64,000 nt of DNA from Candidatus Peregrinibacteria bacterium UBA1369 (lineage in GTDB: Bacteria; Patescibacteriota; Gracilibacteria; UBA1369), in NCBI GenBank assembly GCA_002305925.1, contig DBRL01000013.1, forward strand, positions 12,436-76,435. Reading direction: 5' to 3'. A program made the translations under genes and the position numbers. A model generated the notes under the pieces. It had not been told where the DNA came from. It searched no databases and worked only from the letters and a program-made list of their open reading frames with translations. Shown here in pieces: positions 16,850-26,586 of this stretch (positions are counted from its first letter, which is position 1; each line of letters begins with the position of its first letter).

Positions 16850-17872
16850 ATGAACAGTTCCAAACCAAAAGTTGCCATCAACGGCTTCGGACGAATCGGC
16901 AGACAAATTTTTCGCATCAATATGGAGCAGGGCTACCCGCTGGACATAGTAGCCGTCAACAATATCGGCGACAACAAAACCAGCGCCCACCTGCTCAAAT
17001 ACGATTCCAGCTACGGCACCCTCTCCAATGAAATCATCTCCGCCGAGGACGGGAAATCCATCAGGATTGACGAAAAGAAAATAGCCTATCTTCAGATCAA
17101 AGACCCTGCCGATCTGCCCTGGAAAGAACTGGGAGTGGACATCGTCATCGAATGCACCGGCGTTTTCACCGACCGTGAGGGATCTTCGAAACATCTGCAG
17201 GCCGGCGCCAAAAAAGTTCTGATTTCCGCGCCAGGAAAAAATATCGACATCACCCTGGTCATGGGGGTCAACCAAGACAAATACGATCCGGCCAACCACC
17301 ACATCGTTTCCAACGCCTCCTGCACTACCAACTGCATGGCCCCACTGGCCAAAGTCCTGCATGAAAAATTCGGCATAAAATACGGCCTGATGACCACCGT
17401 CCACGCTTTTACCAACGACCAGCGTTTACAGGATCTGGACCACAAGGACCTGCGCCGCGCCCGCGCCGCCTGCCAATCGATTATCCCCACCACCACCGGC
17501 GCCGCCAAAACTGTCGGCGAGGTCATCCCAGATCTGAAAGGCAAACTGAACGGCCATTCAATCAGGGTACCGATTCCAGTGGTCTCCATCCTCGATTTCA
17601 CTTTTCTCTCAGCCAAACCCACCACCGTCGAAGAGGTCAACGCCGCTCTCGACGAAGCGGCCAACTCCAGCCTCAAGGGAATCCTGGGAGTCAGCCACGA
17701 ACCATTGGTTTCCATCGACTACAAAAAAGACGAGCGCTCCTCCATCGTCGATGCCCTCTCCACTCTGGTGATGGAGGGAAATATGGTCAAAGTCCTGTCC
17801 TGGTACGACAACGAATGGGGCTACTCCGTCCGCACGGTTGAAATGGCCAGAATGATGGCGGACAGGCTTTAG
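16850..17872 (+). CDS. gap: Glyceraldehyde-3-phosphate dehydrogenase
   Basis: 340 residues. It oxidises glyceraldehyde 3-phosphate to 1,3-bisphosphoglycerate with NAD(P)+. The N-terminal Rossmann motif is INGFGRIGRQ. The active site is ASCTTNCMAP with catalytic Cys near residue 159, and the C-terminus has WYDNEWGYS. In the cofactor loop the usual NDL reads NNI (about residue 33): the Asp that favours NAD is Asn, which may relax the choice between NAD and NADP (inference). It is monocistronic in the window, without pgk or tpi beside it. Confidence 0.97.
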   Translation: MNSSKPKVAINGFGRIGRQIFRINMEQGYPLDIVAVNNIGDNKTSAHLLKYDSSYGTLSNEIISAEDGKSIRIDEKKIAYLQIKDPADLPWKELGVDIVIECTGVFTDREGSSKHLQAGAKKVLISAPGKNIDITLVMGVNQDKYDPANHHIVSNASCTTNCMAPLAKVLHEKFGIKYGLMTTVHAFTNDQRLQDLDHKDLRRARAACQSIIPTTTGAAKTVGEVIPDLKGKLNGHSIRVPIPVVSILDFTFLSAKPTTVEEVNAALDEAANSSLKGILGVSHEPLVSIDYKKDERSSIVDALSTLVMEGNMVKVLSWYDNEWGYSVRTVEMARMMADRL

Positions 17873-17906
17873 AACAAAGGACTCACAAATATGCCATTAA
17901 CCCTTG

Positions 17907-18266
17907 TCAAATTCGCATTAATTTCAACAATTCCAGCAATTTGTCCAAAGCATTACGCCGTGTCTCCACAGACATTTTATGGAATGGTAAAGCGGCCAAC
18001 TCAATCAGCTTTTCCATTTTTCGGGATAACTTTGAATTCTTACTTTTGATATCAAAATATAGCAATTGATAAATCGGATCTAAAAAACAATATAGTTTTT
18101 GCAAAGATTCGGAGCTTTCATCCTTGACCAACTCAAAAACCTTTGAAAGTATCTGCCTTTCAAAAGCACTAAATTTCTTTTCCCTGTATAGAAAACTCAC
18201 ATGAATAATAAACGATGCCACATCATCTCCACCATCATTGTTTAGCAAAACCATAATTGCCTTCAT
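17907..18266 (-). CDS. Hypothetical helical protein, 119 aa
   Basis: Not recognised. It is a small, all-alpha-looking, soluble protein with Leu/Lys-rich amphipathic helices throughout and no signal peptide. It lies 58 bp after the PLP-enzyme gene on the same strand and shares the AT-rich composition of this islet, so it may be the last gene of that unit. Confidence 0.55.
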   Translation of the reverse strand: MKAIMVLLNNDGGDDVASFIIHVSFLYREKKFSAFERQILSKVFELVKDESSESLQKLYCFLDPIYQLLYFDIKSKNSKLSRKMEKLIELAALPFHKMSVETRRNALDKLLELLKLMRI

Positions 18267-18324
18267 TAAACCGGTCTGACTATAAATCGATCAGAAAAGA
18301 CAACTACTGAAAAAAAAAGAAATC

Positions 18325-19427
18325 TTAGTTTTCCAATCCTTTGCCGGTATTGACGATAACCACCTTGGCATTGCGCGACACGTCCGGACGCTCACGCCCG
18401 ATAAAAGCGGCAAATGCCGCAGCAGCGGAATATTCCGCACGAATTCCAACCTCCTTCAAGAGTTTGTATGTCCGTTCCAGCTCATTGTTGTCAACCTCCA
18501 GATATCTGTTCGCCGTATTACCAAAAATCTGACTCAATATCGGCAAAGCTGCCGTAAAGGGAGTGGTCAATTTTTCGGCTTTTGAGCTTTCAGTGTATTG
18601 ATTCAGCATTAATTCATCCTTTTTCTTTTTCAAGGCTTCACGCAGTGGATGTTCCCCCTTTGGACCAACAGCAATTATTTTTGTCTTGGCACCAAGCTCC
18701 TGTATGCCCAACCAGATACCAATTAGAATATCTCCACTTCCACAAGGTACCACCACATAATCTGGTTCTTCAGCTGCAATTTCATAAAAAAGTTCTTTGT
18801 AAGCCACTAAACTGATCGGTTCAAAACTATTGGTCACTGCCCAAATATGCTGCCAGGTTTTTCGCCGCTCATATTTGTCATACTCCCTTACAATTTCGAC
18901 AAAATCACGAGGCCGCAAAATACCGTTATAACGACTCCCATCAATCGTGATAACGTGCCCCCACTCATTGAGCGTAGCCTTTCTTTCCTGAGTCACCCAG
19001 GGAAAGACCAGACTGGTATAATCTATACCAGCCCTGGCGGCATAGCGACTCAAACTGTAACCCGCATTTCCCGCTGTTAAACATACAATCTTGTCCACTT
19101 TCTCCTCCAGAGCAACATTAATAATTACTTCGCTCCGACGATCCTTATGGGTACCATAAGGCAAACAACTCTCATCTTTGATCAACAAATTTGGCAAATT
19201 AAACAAATCAGCCAACTTTTCGGAACGAATCAACGGAGAGTTCTGTGCCCCATAAGCCACCATCGACGAATTAAAAGGCATTTTTGCCTTATAAGGCGGC
19301 AACTCATAACCGCCGGAAAAGACCAAATTGGAATAATTTGGTGAATTACAGCTCTTACAACAAAAAAATTAAGCCTGTAAGGATACTCCTTCTGACATTT
19401 TACACACTTTAAAGCTAATTCAGACAT
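18325..19427 (-). CDS. Threonine-synthase-like PLP enzyme, split by a one-base frameshift
   Basis: The body (18325-19326) is a fold-type II PLP enzyme: GTHKDRRS holds the Schiff-base Lys, AGNAGYSLSR and PCGSGDILIG (phosphate-binding loop) follow, and the sequence ends VIVNTGKG. Upstream in another frame, ATG 19427 starts an N-terminal piece with C8-x2-C11 (KCVKCQKEYPY). The frames meet at a seven-T run on the minus strand (19362-19368). One added T joins them and creates a ribbon C8-x2-C11-x12-C24-x2-C27 of the threonine synthase type. Without it, the body frame hits TAA and could only start at TTG 19326. The family performs beta/gamma replacement or elimination on amino acids. The substrate is uncertain because key surroundings differ from true ThrC. 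Confidence 0.75.
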
Positions 19428-19439
19428 ATTCCATTATTA

Positions 19440-21290
19440 TCAATATGGTTTAATTACCCCCACCTTTTGATCCTCCTTCAAACTAAGTTTTAAAAAGAAA
19501 TCAGTATTTGAGCCCTTGCAGGTCAAACCCAGATTCCTTTGGGTCCTGTCACGAATCAGTCTCAGTAGAGGAAGGATAATTTTCCCCTGCATCTCATTTT
19601 TATTTTGTGTGTATGAAGATCGTGGGAAATCCCGACAGGAAACATCCTCGTTTTTTTGCTCCAACAATTTGGACAACAAACCCAATGTAGCCTTTTGAGA
19701 GTGCATATCAGCCCCAGAAGCAGGTTGTCCACCAATCAAAATCGTACCATCTATCAAATTGCACAATACATCATATTCAGCGGCCAAACCTTCCAAGTCA
19801 TCACGGTTGACAAAACGGCAGCTCTCTTTTGTCCCGATATGGCTACAAAAAAGCATAGCGGAAGTATCAATAAAACCGGAATAATTTCCATTAGATAGAT
19901 CCTGCTCGAAAGTAATTCCACTATGACCATAACCATCCAGCCAACTCAGATAATCAAGCGACATATCGGGAAAAACCTTATTCATTTCATTAAATACTTC
20001 CAAGAGACTAACCCTGTTCAGCTGAGGACCGGTTACGAAACCGACACCACCACCCATTTGAATATTGCTGGTATTGAAAAGACCGACTCGAGAAAAAGAC
20101 TTTTGCTGAAACAGATAGGAGTTTAGCTTGAGAAAGAATTGTCCCATATAATGGGATAGATCGTCCATCATCAGAGAAGCGAAATATCTCTTGCCGACGG
20201 TCGCCACAAACTTATCCACCTCATCCTCATGGTATCCATGCAACAAAAGACAGTGCAGCTGACGAATCAAAAGAAGTGACAACACGCCATACGGGCCATA
20301 AAGACTGCTTCCCATCGTCTCATCGGTCAAAACCCAGTTCTCATAGAAATCCGGAAAAAGTGGCGCCTGTTCAATATCCCCTGCAAAGAGATTACGAAAA
20401 TGTTCCTGAACATCCTCATAATGGTTAAAATCATGGTTAATCTTTTGTGAAATTCTTGCTACCTCACAAGATTTCCCAGAAAAAACAACACCCATATCAA
20501 CCGGCCAAAAAGGAGCAGAGTCCAAATCCTTGTATAAATCATTCAATCGATAGCCCCAAAAGGGAACTCTGCCCAAGCCCTCAAAACAATTCGGCCTCAT
20601 TTCAGTAAATTCACGAAATCTGACCGTTTTGGCCGGGAAACTGATAATTGGATAATAACTCGACAACAACGAGGCAAATGGACCTGAGCCAGTTGAGTCT
20701 CCATGCTTGAGAATATAATGCAAATCCCAGGCGGCATAAAAAGCTTCAGCAAAAAGCGAATCGGTATTGCGTAAAAGCTCCAGGGGAGAAAACTTTTCCC
20801 ATTGTTTCACCTGTTCCTCATTCAATCGTTCCGACAGCACCAGGTGCATAACCGATAACAAAGCTGAAAAATTTCCCGAAAAATTATATCCATGTGCAAT
20901 GGGAAGCTCTGTCAGACAATGAATTCGTCCACCACGTTTCTTCCCGTCATCCATTTGACGCAAACGACGATTCAGATACTCTCGAATCTCCGGAACGGGA
21001 TAAACAGCTCTTTTCAAAGAAACAAGATCATGTTTTCCCTGCTGTGGATATATTTGATACAAATCTCCAAACTCCAATTGCTCGTCGTTGGTCACCTCCA
21101 CTCCCAGGTAAGTCTTATAAGGCAACTTTTGAGTAATGGAAACACCACGATAACGCTTAGAAAAATCATCAATCCAGTTAAAAGACAAACTAGTCGACAA
21201 AACCAGACTGCATCTACCAAAAAACTCACGATAAACCGACGACAAAGCCTGTTGCAATACTGCTGAGTTTGAGGAATTTCTTTCCATCAT
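19440..21290 (-). CDS. GHMP-kinase-like protein of unknown substrate, 616 aa
   Basis: No secure family. The first half resembles sugar kinases of the GHMP fold (HddA type). LSFNWIDDFSKRYRGVSIT followed by a Y-x-G strand (about 34-67) fits the N-terminal substrate region. ELPIAHGYNFSGNFSALL (about 128-145) fits the ATP loop P-x3-G-x-x-S-S, with one Ser replaced. GLTCKGSNTDFFLKL near the C-terminus fits the third motif. At 616 residues it is almost twice the usual GHMP length, with large unassigned segments (about 250-480). It precedes the PLP-enzyme gene by 12 bp, probably as an operon. The region is richer in A and T than its neighbours. A kinase role is a hypothesis. Confidence 0.4.
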   Translation of the reverse strand: MMERNSSNSAVLQQALSSVYREFFGRCSLVLSTSLSFNWIDDFSKRYRGVSITQKLPYKTYLGVEVTNDEQLEFGDLYQIYPQQGKHDLVSLKRAVYPVPEIREYLNRRLRQMDDGKKRGGRIHCLTELPIAHGYNFSGNFSALLSVMHLVLSERLNEEQVKQWEKFSPLELLRNTDSLFAEAFYAAWDLHYILKHGDSTGSGPFASLLSSYYPIISFPAKTVRFREFTEMRPNCFEGLGRVPFWGYRLNDLYKDLDSAPFWPVDMGVVFSGKSCEVARISQKINHDFNHYEDVQEHFRNLFAGDIEQAPLFPDFYENWVLTDETMGSSLYGPYGVLSLLLIRQLHCLLLHGYHEDEVDKFVATVGKRYFASLMMDDLSHYMGQFFLKLNSYLFQQKSFSRVGLFNTSNIQMGGGVGFVTGPQLNRVSLLEVFNEMNKVFPDMSLDYLSWLDGYGHSGITFEQDLSNGNYSGFIDTSAMLFCSHIGTKESCRFVNRDDLEGLAAEYDVLCNLIDGTILIGGQPASGADMHSQKATLGLLSKLLEQKNEDVSCRDFPRSSYTQNKNEMQGKIILPLLRLIRDRTQRNLGLTCKGSNTDFFLKLSLKEDQKVGVIKPY

Positions 21291-21481
21291 TCAGTGTATT
21301 AATTAGACTTTTGCCACTACCTTAACACTACTTTTACAGACAAAAGAGTATTTAGGCAATAGAATTAATTTTCCGCATCATTGTCACAAAGCAGAAAATA
21401 TTGCCGAAAGACAATTTGTCTAAAAACCCTGGCTTTTAAAATATATAAACAGGGCTTTTATGGCCAACAAAACGTTTCAGT

Positions 21482-21510
21482 TTGCCAGCAAATTTTTAGC
21501 ACTGTATAAT
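21482..21510 (+). promoter_or_regulatory. Promoter of hrcA-grpE
   Basis: TTGCCA (21482-21487), 17 bp, TATAAT (21505-21510). The -10 lies inside the CIRCE-like element. Transcription should start near 21517, so a start codon at ATG 21509 is impossible on this transcript. Confidence 0.75.
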
Positions 21511-21522
21511 GGCAATTGCTAA
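21496..21522 (+). promoter_or_regulatory. Degenerate CIRCE operator at hrcA
   Basis: TTAGCACTG, 9-bp spacer, AATTGCTAA. The left arm matches the CIRCE half-site except the last base and the right arm matches seven of nine. The spacer holds the -10 hexamer. This suggests weaker HrcA autoregulation than at dnaK. Confidence 0.8.
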
Positions 21523-21574
21523 CCTGGCGACATTAGAATCGCTAGTACCGAAAAGACTTAATCAGCCCACGTCC

Positions 21575-22285
21575 ATGAAACTAGACCGCCGACTGGAAGT
21601 TCTCAAAGCCATTGTCCAACATTTCGTTGAAACCGCGGAACCGGTAGGCTCCAACACAATTTTGGTTTCCTACAATTTCCAGGTTAGTCCAGCCACGATT
21701 AGAAACGACATGGCCTCCCTGGAAAAAGAAGGTCTGATTTTTCAACCGCACACATCTTCCGGGCGCGTCCCAACCGACCTTGGTTATCGTCTATATGTTG
21801 AGGAGCTGGGAGACTACGAAGAAGCCCGCCGCGAGGCCAAACTGGCACTGGCCAGCGCACAAAAGGAGCTGCAGATGCACAAGGTGAAACAAAAAATTCA
21901 CGACATCGTCTCTCTATTGGCTCATGTCACCGGCGTGGCCAGTTTTGCCACCGTACCGGACAACCCACGCACTTTTTACATCGGCCTCTCCAACATAATC
22001 CGTCAGCCTGAATTTATTGCCGACATGAGCCGCGCCAGCCAGGTAATCGAAGTTTTTGAACAAAGCGACCGTTTCCTCAACATTCTGAAAGAGCTGGATA
22101 TCGATGAAAATATCAAATTTTTTATTGGCAAGGAAAACCTGATCCCCGAAATCCAAAGCTGTACCCTGATGGTCACCACCATCAAATATATGGGCCACAA
22201 AAGCGTCATCGGACTGCTGGCCCCCACCCGCACCAATTACGCCTTTAACCGCGCGGTGCTGGAACAGATAAAAAAATTAATTTAA
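21575..22285 (+). CDS. hrcA: Heat-shock repressor HrcA
   Basis: 236 residues from ATG 21575. I choose this start because [19 protein letters not shown] matches the family N-terminus and because the upstream in-frame ATG (21509) lies within the -10/CIRCE. The winged helix-turn-helix (about 25-75) contains [17 protein letters not shown] and [14 protein letters not shown], both strong HrcA signatures. The C-terminal GAF-like domain is shorter than in Bacillus HrcA (about 340 residues), a common reduction in small genomes. HrcA binds CIRCE sites and represses chaperone genes. grpE follows after 6 bp. Confidence 0.93.
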   Translation: MKLDRRLEVLKAIVQHFVETAEPVGSNTILVSYNFQVSPATIRNDMASLEKEGLIFQPHTSSGRVPTDLGYRLYVEELGDYEEARREAKLALASAQKELQMHKVKQKIHDIVSLLAHVTGVASFATVPDNPRTFYIGLSNIIRQPEFIADMSRASQVIEVFEQSDRFLNILKELDIDENIKFFIGKENLIPEIQSCTLMVTTIKYMGHKSVIGLLAPTRTNYAFNRAVLEQIKKLI

Positions 22286-22291
22286 CTTCCA

Positions 22292-22954
22292 ATGATTAAC
22301 GAACAACAAATCCCCCCAACCAAGGACGGGGACAATCAAAACGGTGAAAATACTAATACTAACACCACCCCCACCGAAACCACTGCTGCCCCGCCCGCCG
22401 ATACCGCCACCTCCGCAGTGACAAACAATGTGGATTTCAAAACCTTGCAAGCGGAATTGGAAAACACTCGCGGCAAACTGGCCGAACTGACTCAGATCAG
22501 CCAGCAGGCCCTGGCCGACCTGCAGAATTACAAAAAACGCACCGAAGAAGAAAAAATCAAATTTGTGGCTTTTGCCAACGCTGCCCTAATTAGTGAGCTT
22601 TTACCGGTAATGGACGACCTGGACAGAGCCATCAGCCACCTGCCGGAAGATCCAGCCGGCCGCGAATGGGCCAACGGCATCGCTATCATTTTCAAAAAAC
22701 TTCAGGACATATTGACCGCGCAAGGACTTGAAACGATTCCTACCACCGGGAACCCGTTTGATCCAGCCTTGCATGAGGCCATGCTAATGGAAGAAGGCCC
22801 TCCCGACCAGGTTGTCCGGGAAATGGACAAGGGGTATCGACTGGCGGAACGCGTATTGCGACGGGCTAAAGTTGTTGTCGGCCACTCCCCCGCCCCATCG
22901 TCCTCCGCCTCGGAAGCCGGCACGGAAGCCAACGCCACAAGCAACCTACAATAA
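22292..22954 (+). CDS. grpE: Nucleotide exchange factor GrpE
   Basis: 220 residues. A disordered N-terminus (1-45, Asn/Thr/Pro-rich) is followed by a long coiled coil (about 48-100, ending LADLQNYKKRTEEEK). The C-terminal beta wing contains LDRAI, NPFDPALHEAML and GYRLAERVLRRAKVVVG. It releases ADP from DnaK. It lies 6 bp after hrcA and ends just before the dnaK promoter. Confidence 0.95.
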   Translation: MINEQQIPPTKDGDNQNGENTNTNTTPTETTAAPPADTATSAVTNNVDFKTLQAELENTRGKLAELTQISQQALADLQNYKKRTEEEKIKFVAFANAALISELLPVMDDLDRAISHLPEDPAGREWANGIAIIFKKLQDILTAQGLETIPTTGNPFDPALHEAMLMEEGPPDQVVREMDKGYRLAERVLRRAKVVVGHSPAPSSSASEAGTEANATSNLQ

Positions 22955-22957
22955 TTA

Positions 22958-22986
22958 TTGACAGTGCAACCTTAGCACTCTATAAT
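22958..22986 (+). promoter_or_regulatory. Consensus heat-shock promoter of dnaK
   Basis: TTGACA (22958-22963), exactly 17 bp, TATAAT (22981-22986): a full consensus match on both hexamers. The -10 sits in the spacer of the perfect CIRCE element. Confidence 0.93.
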
Positions 22987-22998
22987 TTAGAGTGCTAA
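22972..22998 (+). promoter_or_regulatory. Perfect CIRCE operator of dnaK
   Basis: TTAGCACTC (22972-22980), 9-bp spacer, GAGTGCTAA (22990-22998): the exact CIRCE inverted repeat. Because the spacer holds TATAAT, bound HrcA would cover the -10 element. The dnaK leader is about 145 nt (start codon 23140) and AT-rich. Confidence 0.97.
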
Positions 22999-23139
22999 AC
23001 ACGATTATGTCGCCTCTGTAAAATTTAAATAAATTAGATTTTACAAGGCAACAAAGAAAATTTTGTAAGACATTATTTGTCAATAAGGCGCACAAAATTT
23101 TCTGAAGTTAACACAGTAAAATCTAATTTAAAAAACTTT

Positions 23140-25104
23140 ATGCCCAAAATAATCGGAATTGATCTTGGAACAACCAACTCCTGCGCCGCCGTAATGGAAG
23201 GCACCGAAGCCGTCGTCATCTCCAACGCCGAAGGTATGCGCACCACGCCCTCAGTGGTAGCCATCAAAAACGGCGAAAGACTGGTTGGCTCCATTGCCAA
23301 GGCCCAGGCCATCACCAATCCCCAAAACACCATCTACTCGGCCAAGCGCTTCATCGGCCGCCGTTTCGACGAAGTCGGCGAGGAAATCAAAAAAGTCTCC
23401 TATGAAGTCAGCAAGGGGAAAGAAGGCGAAGTGGAAATCATGCTCGACGGCCAGAACCGCCGACCTGCCGAAATCGCCGCCATGGTACTGCAAAAACTCA
23501 AGGCCGACGCTGAAGCCTACCTTGGCGAAGCGGTCACCGAAGCCGTAATCACGGTACCGGCCTATTTCAATGATTCACAGAGACAGGCCACCAAAGACGC
23601 CGGCAAAATTGCCGGACTGGAAGTCAAACGTATAATCAACGAACCGACCGCCGCCGCCCTGGCCTATGGCATGGACAAACGCACCGGCAACAACAAAAAA
23701 ATTGCCGTTTTTGACCTTGGCGGAGGCACTTTTGACATTTCCATACTCGAACTGGGGGACGGCGTCTTTGAAGTTCTTTCCACCAACGGCGACACCCACC
23801 TGGGCGGCGACGATTTCGACGCCAAAATCATGGACTGGATCATTGCCGAATTCAAAAAGGACAGCGGCAGCGACCTTTCCAAAGACCCGATTGCCCTGCA
23901 GCGCATCAAAACAGCTGCCGAAAAAGCCAAATGCGCGCTTTCATCGCAACACGAAGCTGAGATCAACGAGCCCTTCATCACCATGGACGCTTCCAACACG
24001 CCCAAGCACCTCAACCTCAAATTAACCCGGGCCAAATTTGAGGATCTGGTCGCCGACCTGATCGAAAGAGTTGCCGAACCCTGCAAGAAGGCCATGGATG
24101 ACGCCAAAGTATACGCTTCCGATCTGGACGAAATTGTCCTGGTTGGCGGTGCCACACGCATTCCCGCAGTACAGGCCAAAGTGAAAGAACTGTTCGGCAA
24201 AGACCCACACCGCGGGGTCAACCCCGACGAAGTGGTAGCGCTTGGTGCGGCCATTCAGGGTGGCGTACTTCAGGGAGACGTGAAAAACGTCATTCTGCTC
24301 GACGTCACTCCCCTCTCCCTGGGTATCGAAACACTGGGCGGAGTCTGTACCAAACTGATTGACCGCAACACCACAATCCCGACCAGCAAATCACAGGTTT
24401 TCTCAACCGCGTCCGACAACCAGCCAGCCGTGGAAATTCACATCCTCCAGGGAGAACGTCATATGGCAGCCGACAATAAATCCCTCGGCAAATTCGTCCT
24501 CGACGGTCTGCCACCGGCACCGCGTGGGGTACCGCAAATAGAAGTGGCTTTCGACATTGACGCCAACGGAATTCTTAACGTCAAAGCCACCGACAAAGCC
24601 ACCGGCAAAATTCAGAACATCACCATCACCGGCTCCTCCAACATTACGGCCGAAGAAATCGAAAAAATGAAAAAAGAAGCCGAACTACACGCCGAAGAAG
24701 ACCGCAAGAAAAAAGAATACGTCGAGAGCCGCAATCAGGCCGAAGGACTGGTGCTGCAATCAGAAAAAACACTCAAGGAAGCCGGAGAAAAAGTCAGCGA
24801 AGACCTGAAAAAACCCGTACAGGAAAAAATCGACGCCCTCAAAAAAATTCTGGAAAACAAGGAAGCTTCCACCGATGAACTGAACAAAGGATCATCCGAA
24901 CTATCCGAAGTAATCCAGAAACTTGGCGCCAGCCTTTATCAGCACGCCGGAGCCGCAGGCGAAGGCGCTTCCCCCAACACCGGAGGCGAAGCCGACGGTG
25001 CTTCCTCCAACCCTTCCGCCAATACCACCAGCGACAACGTCACCGAAGGCGAAATCATCGAGGAAAAAAAAGACGAACCCAAAACGGGCGAAGATACCAA
25101 ATAG
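23140..25104 (+). CDS. dnaK: Chaperone DnaK (Hsp70)
   Basis: 654 residues from ATG 23140, where [20 protein letters not shown] begins (the frame is open upstream but without Hsp70 similarity). ATPase domain 1-385: phosphate loops IDLGTTNS and [11 protein letters not shown], and [11 protein letters not shown]. The linker is near residue 390 ([12 protein letters not shown] follows). The substrate-binding domain is about 395-510, the helical lid 510-610, and the tail is Gly/Ala/Ser-rich with a charged end. It folds proteins with GrpE and DnaJ; no dnaJ is present here. Regulated by HrcA/CIRCE; a terminator follows. Confidence 0.98.
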   Translation: MPKIIGIDLGTTNSCAAVMEGTEAVVISNAEGMRTTPSVVAIKNGERLVGSIAKAQAITNPQNTIYSAKRFIGRRFDEVGEEIKKVSYEVSKGKEGEVEIMLDGQNRRPAEIAAMVLQKLKADAEAYLGEAVTEAVITVPAYFNDSQRQATKDAGKIAGLEVKRIINEPTAAALAYGMDKRTGNNKKIAVFDLGGGTFDISILELGDGVFEVLSTNGDTHLGGDDFDAKIMDWIIAEFKKDSGSDLSKDPIALQRIKTAAEKAKCALSSQHEAEINEPFITMDASNTPKHLNLKLTRAKFEDLVADLIERVAEPCKKAMDDAKVYASDLDEIVLVGGATRIPAVQAKVKELFGKDPHRGVNPDEVVALGAAIQGGVLQGDVKNVILLDVTPLSLGIETLGGVCTKLIDRNTTIPTSKSQVFSTASDNQPAVEIHILQGERHMAADNKSLGKFVLDGLPPAPRGVPQIEVAFDIDANGILNVKATDKATGKIQNITITGSSNITAEEIEKMKKEAELHAEEDRKKKEYVESRNQAEGLVLQSEKTLKEAGEKVSEDLKKPVQEKIDALKKILENKEASTDELNKGSSELSEVIQKLGASLYQHAGAAGEGASPNTGGEADGASSNPSANTTSDNVTEGEIIEEKKDEPKTGEDTK

Positions 25105-25129
25105 TGTGTGCCCTCAAACAACAATATCA

Positions 25130-25154
25130 AAGCCCGGCCAGAAGCCGGGCTTTT
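25130..25154 (+). terminator. Rho-independent terminator after dnaK
   Basis: Stem AAGCCCGGC (25130-25138) with GCCGGGCTT (25144-25152), loop of 5 nt, followed by T residues. Confidence 0.88.
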
Positions 25155-25208
25155 CAAAAAAATCGCAGGCTCCCCCACCAAGTTGCCTTTTTAAATTGAA
25201 AGCGGTTG

Positions 25209-25217
25209 TGCTATAAA
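25209..25217 (+). promoter_or_regulatory. Possible extended -10 promoter of serS
   Basis: TG-C-TATAAA (25209-25217), an extended -10 without a convincing -35. serS starts at 25256. Confidence 0.4.
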
Positions 25218-25255
25218 AGTTGCACCAATACTAGCGAATAATACCAACAGAAACC

Positions 25256-26533
25256 ATGCTCGACCTCAAAGCACTACGCGAAAACACCAACGATCTGAAA
25301 AAAGCACTCGCCAAAAAGAAAGTGGCGTCCGAAACAATCGACAAAATACTGGAACTGGACGAACAGAAGCGACAGCTTCAGACCCAATTGGAAACCATGC
25401 AGGCCGAACTTAACCGGCTGACCAAGTCCATTTCGACAGCCGCTGCCCCCGACCGGCCCCAAATGGTCGAGGAAAGCAAAAACATCAAGGAAAAATTCAA
25501 ATTTCTCGAACCGACACTCGGTAAACTGGAAAACAGCCTCAACGAGCTGGTTTTTACCACACCAAACGCCGCCCACGAATCAGTCCCGGAAGGCAAAGAC
25601 GAAACACAGAATGTGGAAATCAGCCGCTGGGGAGAGCCAGCCCAAATCGACCAACCAGAGGACCACGTTGACCTGGCCACCAAGCTTGGCATACTGGACC
25701 TGGACCGTGCCGCCAAAATTGCCGGCGCGCGTTTTTCCGTACTGAGAGGCAACGGCGCCAAACTGGAAAGGGCCCTGGCCGCCTTCATGCTGGACACGCA
25801 AACCAAAGCCGGCTACATCGAAATTATTCCCCCCTATCTGGTCAACCCCGAATCAATGTTCGCCACGGGACAGCTGCCAAAATTCGAAGAGGATCTCTTT
25901 CAAGTCCCCTTCACCGAAAAAAAGCTCTACCTGATCCCCACTGCCGAGGTACCTGTCACCAACCTCTACCGTGATGAAATTCTTGATGAATCAAAACTGC
26001 CCATCCGGCACTGCGCCCTCACTCCCTGTTTCCGCAGCGAGGCTGGCAGTTATGGCAAAGACACCCGCGGCATCATCCGGCAACACCAGTTCCACAAAGT
26101 TGAACTGGTTAGTTTCTGCACGCCGGAACAGGCCGAAGCTGAACTGGAAAAACTAACCGGAGACGCCGAGGCTATACTTCAGGCCCTGGAACTCCCCTAC
26201 CGCAAAATCGTTCTTTGTGGTGGAGATATGGGCTTTGGGTCACACAAAACTTATGATCTGGAGGTCTGGATACCCTCACAAAAGACCTACCGTGAAATCA
26301 GTTCCTGCTCGTGGTTCAGCGATTTTCAGGCCCGCCGCGCCGCCATACGCTACAAAGGTGAATCCACCGGCGACAAGGCGCGGCTGGTACACACGCTCAG
26401 CGGCTCCGGACTGGCCGTCGGCCGCACCTGGGTGGCCATAATTGAAAATTATCAGCAGCCGGACGGCACCATCCTGGTCCCGAAAGTGCTTCAACCATAC
26501 CTGGGCGGCCTGGACAAAATAACTTCCGTCTAA
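25256..26533 (+). CDS. serS: Seryl-tRNA synthetase
   Basis: 425 residues. The N-terminal antiparallel coiled coil (about 1-105) grips the long arm of tRNA-Ser. The class II catalytic core follows with TAEVPVTN (about 221), motif 2 [14 protein letters not shown] (about 257-270) and motif 3 [17 protein letters not shown] (about 381-397). It activates serine with ATP and charges tRNA-Ser. Length and domain order are normal. It is monocistronic or joined with the next gene 53 bp on. Confidence 0.97.
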   Translation: MLDLKALRENTNDLKKALAKKKVASETIDKILELDEQKRQLQTQLETMQAELNRLTKSISTAAAPDRPQMVEESKNIKEKFKFLEPTLGKLENSLNELVFTTPNAAHESVPEGKDETQNVEISRWGEPAQIDQPEDHVDLATKLGILDLDRAAKIAGARFSVLRGNGAKLERALAAFMLDTQTKAGYIEIIPPYLVNPESMFATGQLPKFEEDLFQVPFTEKKLYLIPTAEVPVTNLYRDEILDESKLPIRHCALTPCFRSEAGSYGKDTRGIIRQHQFHKVELVSFCTPEQAEAELEKLTGDAEAILQALELPYRKIVLCGGDMGFGSHKTYDLEVWIPSQKTYREISSCSWFSDFQARRAAIRYKGESTGDKARLVHTLSGSGLAVGRTWVAIIENYQQPDGTILVPKVLQPYLGGLDKITSV

Positions 26534-26550
26534 ACTTTCCACGCAAATAA

Positions 26551-26559
26551 TGCTAAAAT
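26551..26559 (+). promoter_or_regulatory. Possible extended -10 promoter of the TIM-barrel epimerase gene
   Basis: TG-C-TAAAAT (26551-26559), same design as the serS element; the gene starts at 26587. No clear -35. Confidence 0.35.
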
Positions 26560-26586
26560 ATACATAGAACATCAACAAACACCAAT

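Noticed and set aside
19230..19427. Separate 65-residue protein upstream of the PLP enzyme
   Set aside because: Only its first about 20 residues make sense, as the zinc ribbon of the frameshifted PLP enzyme.
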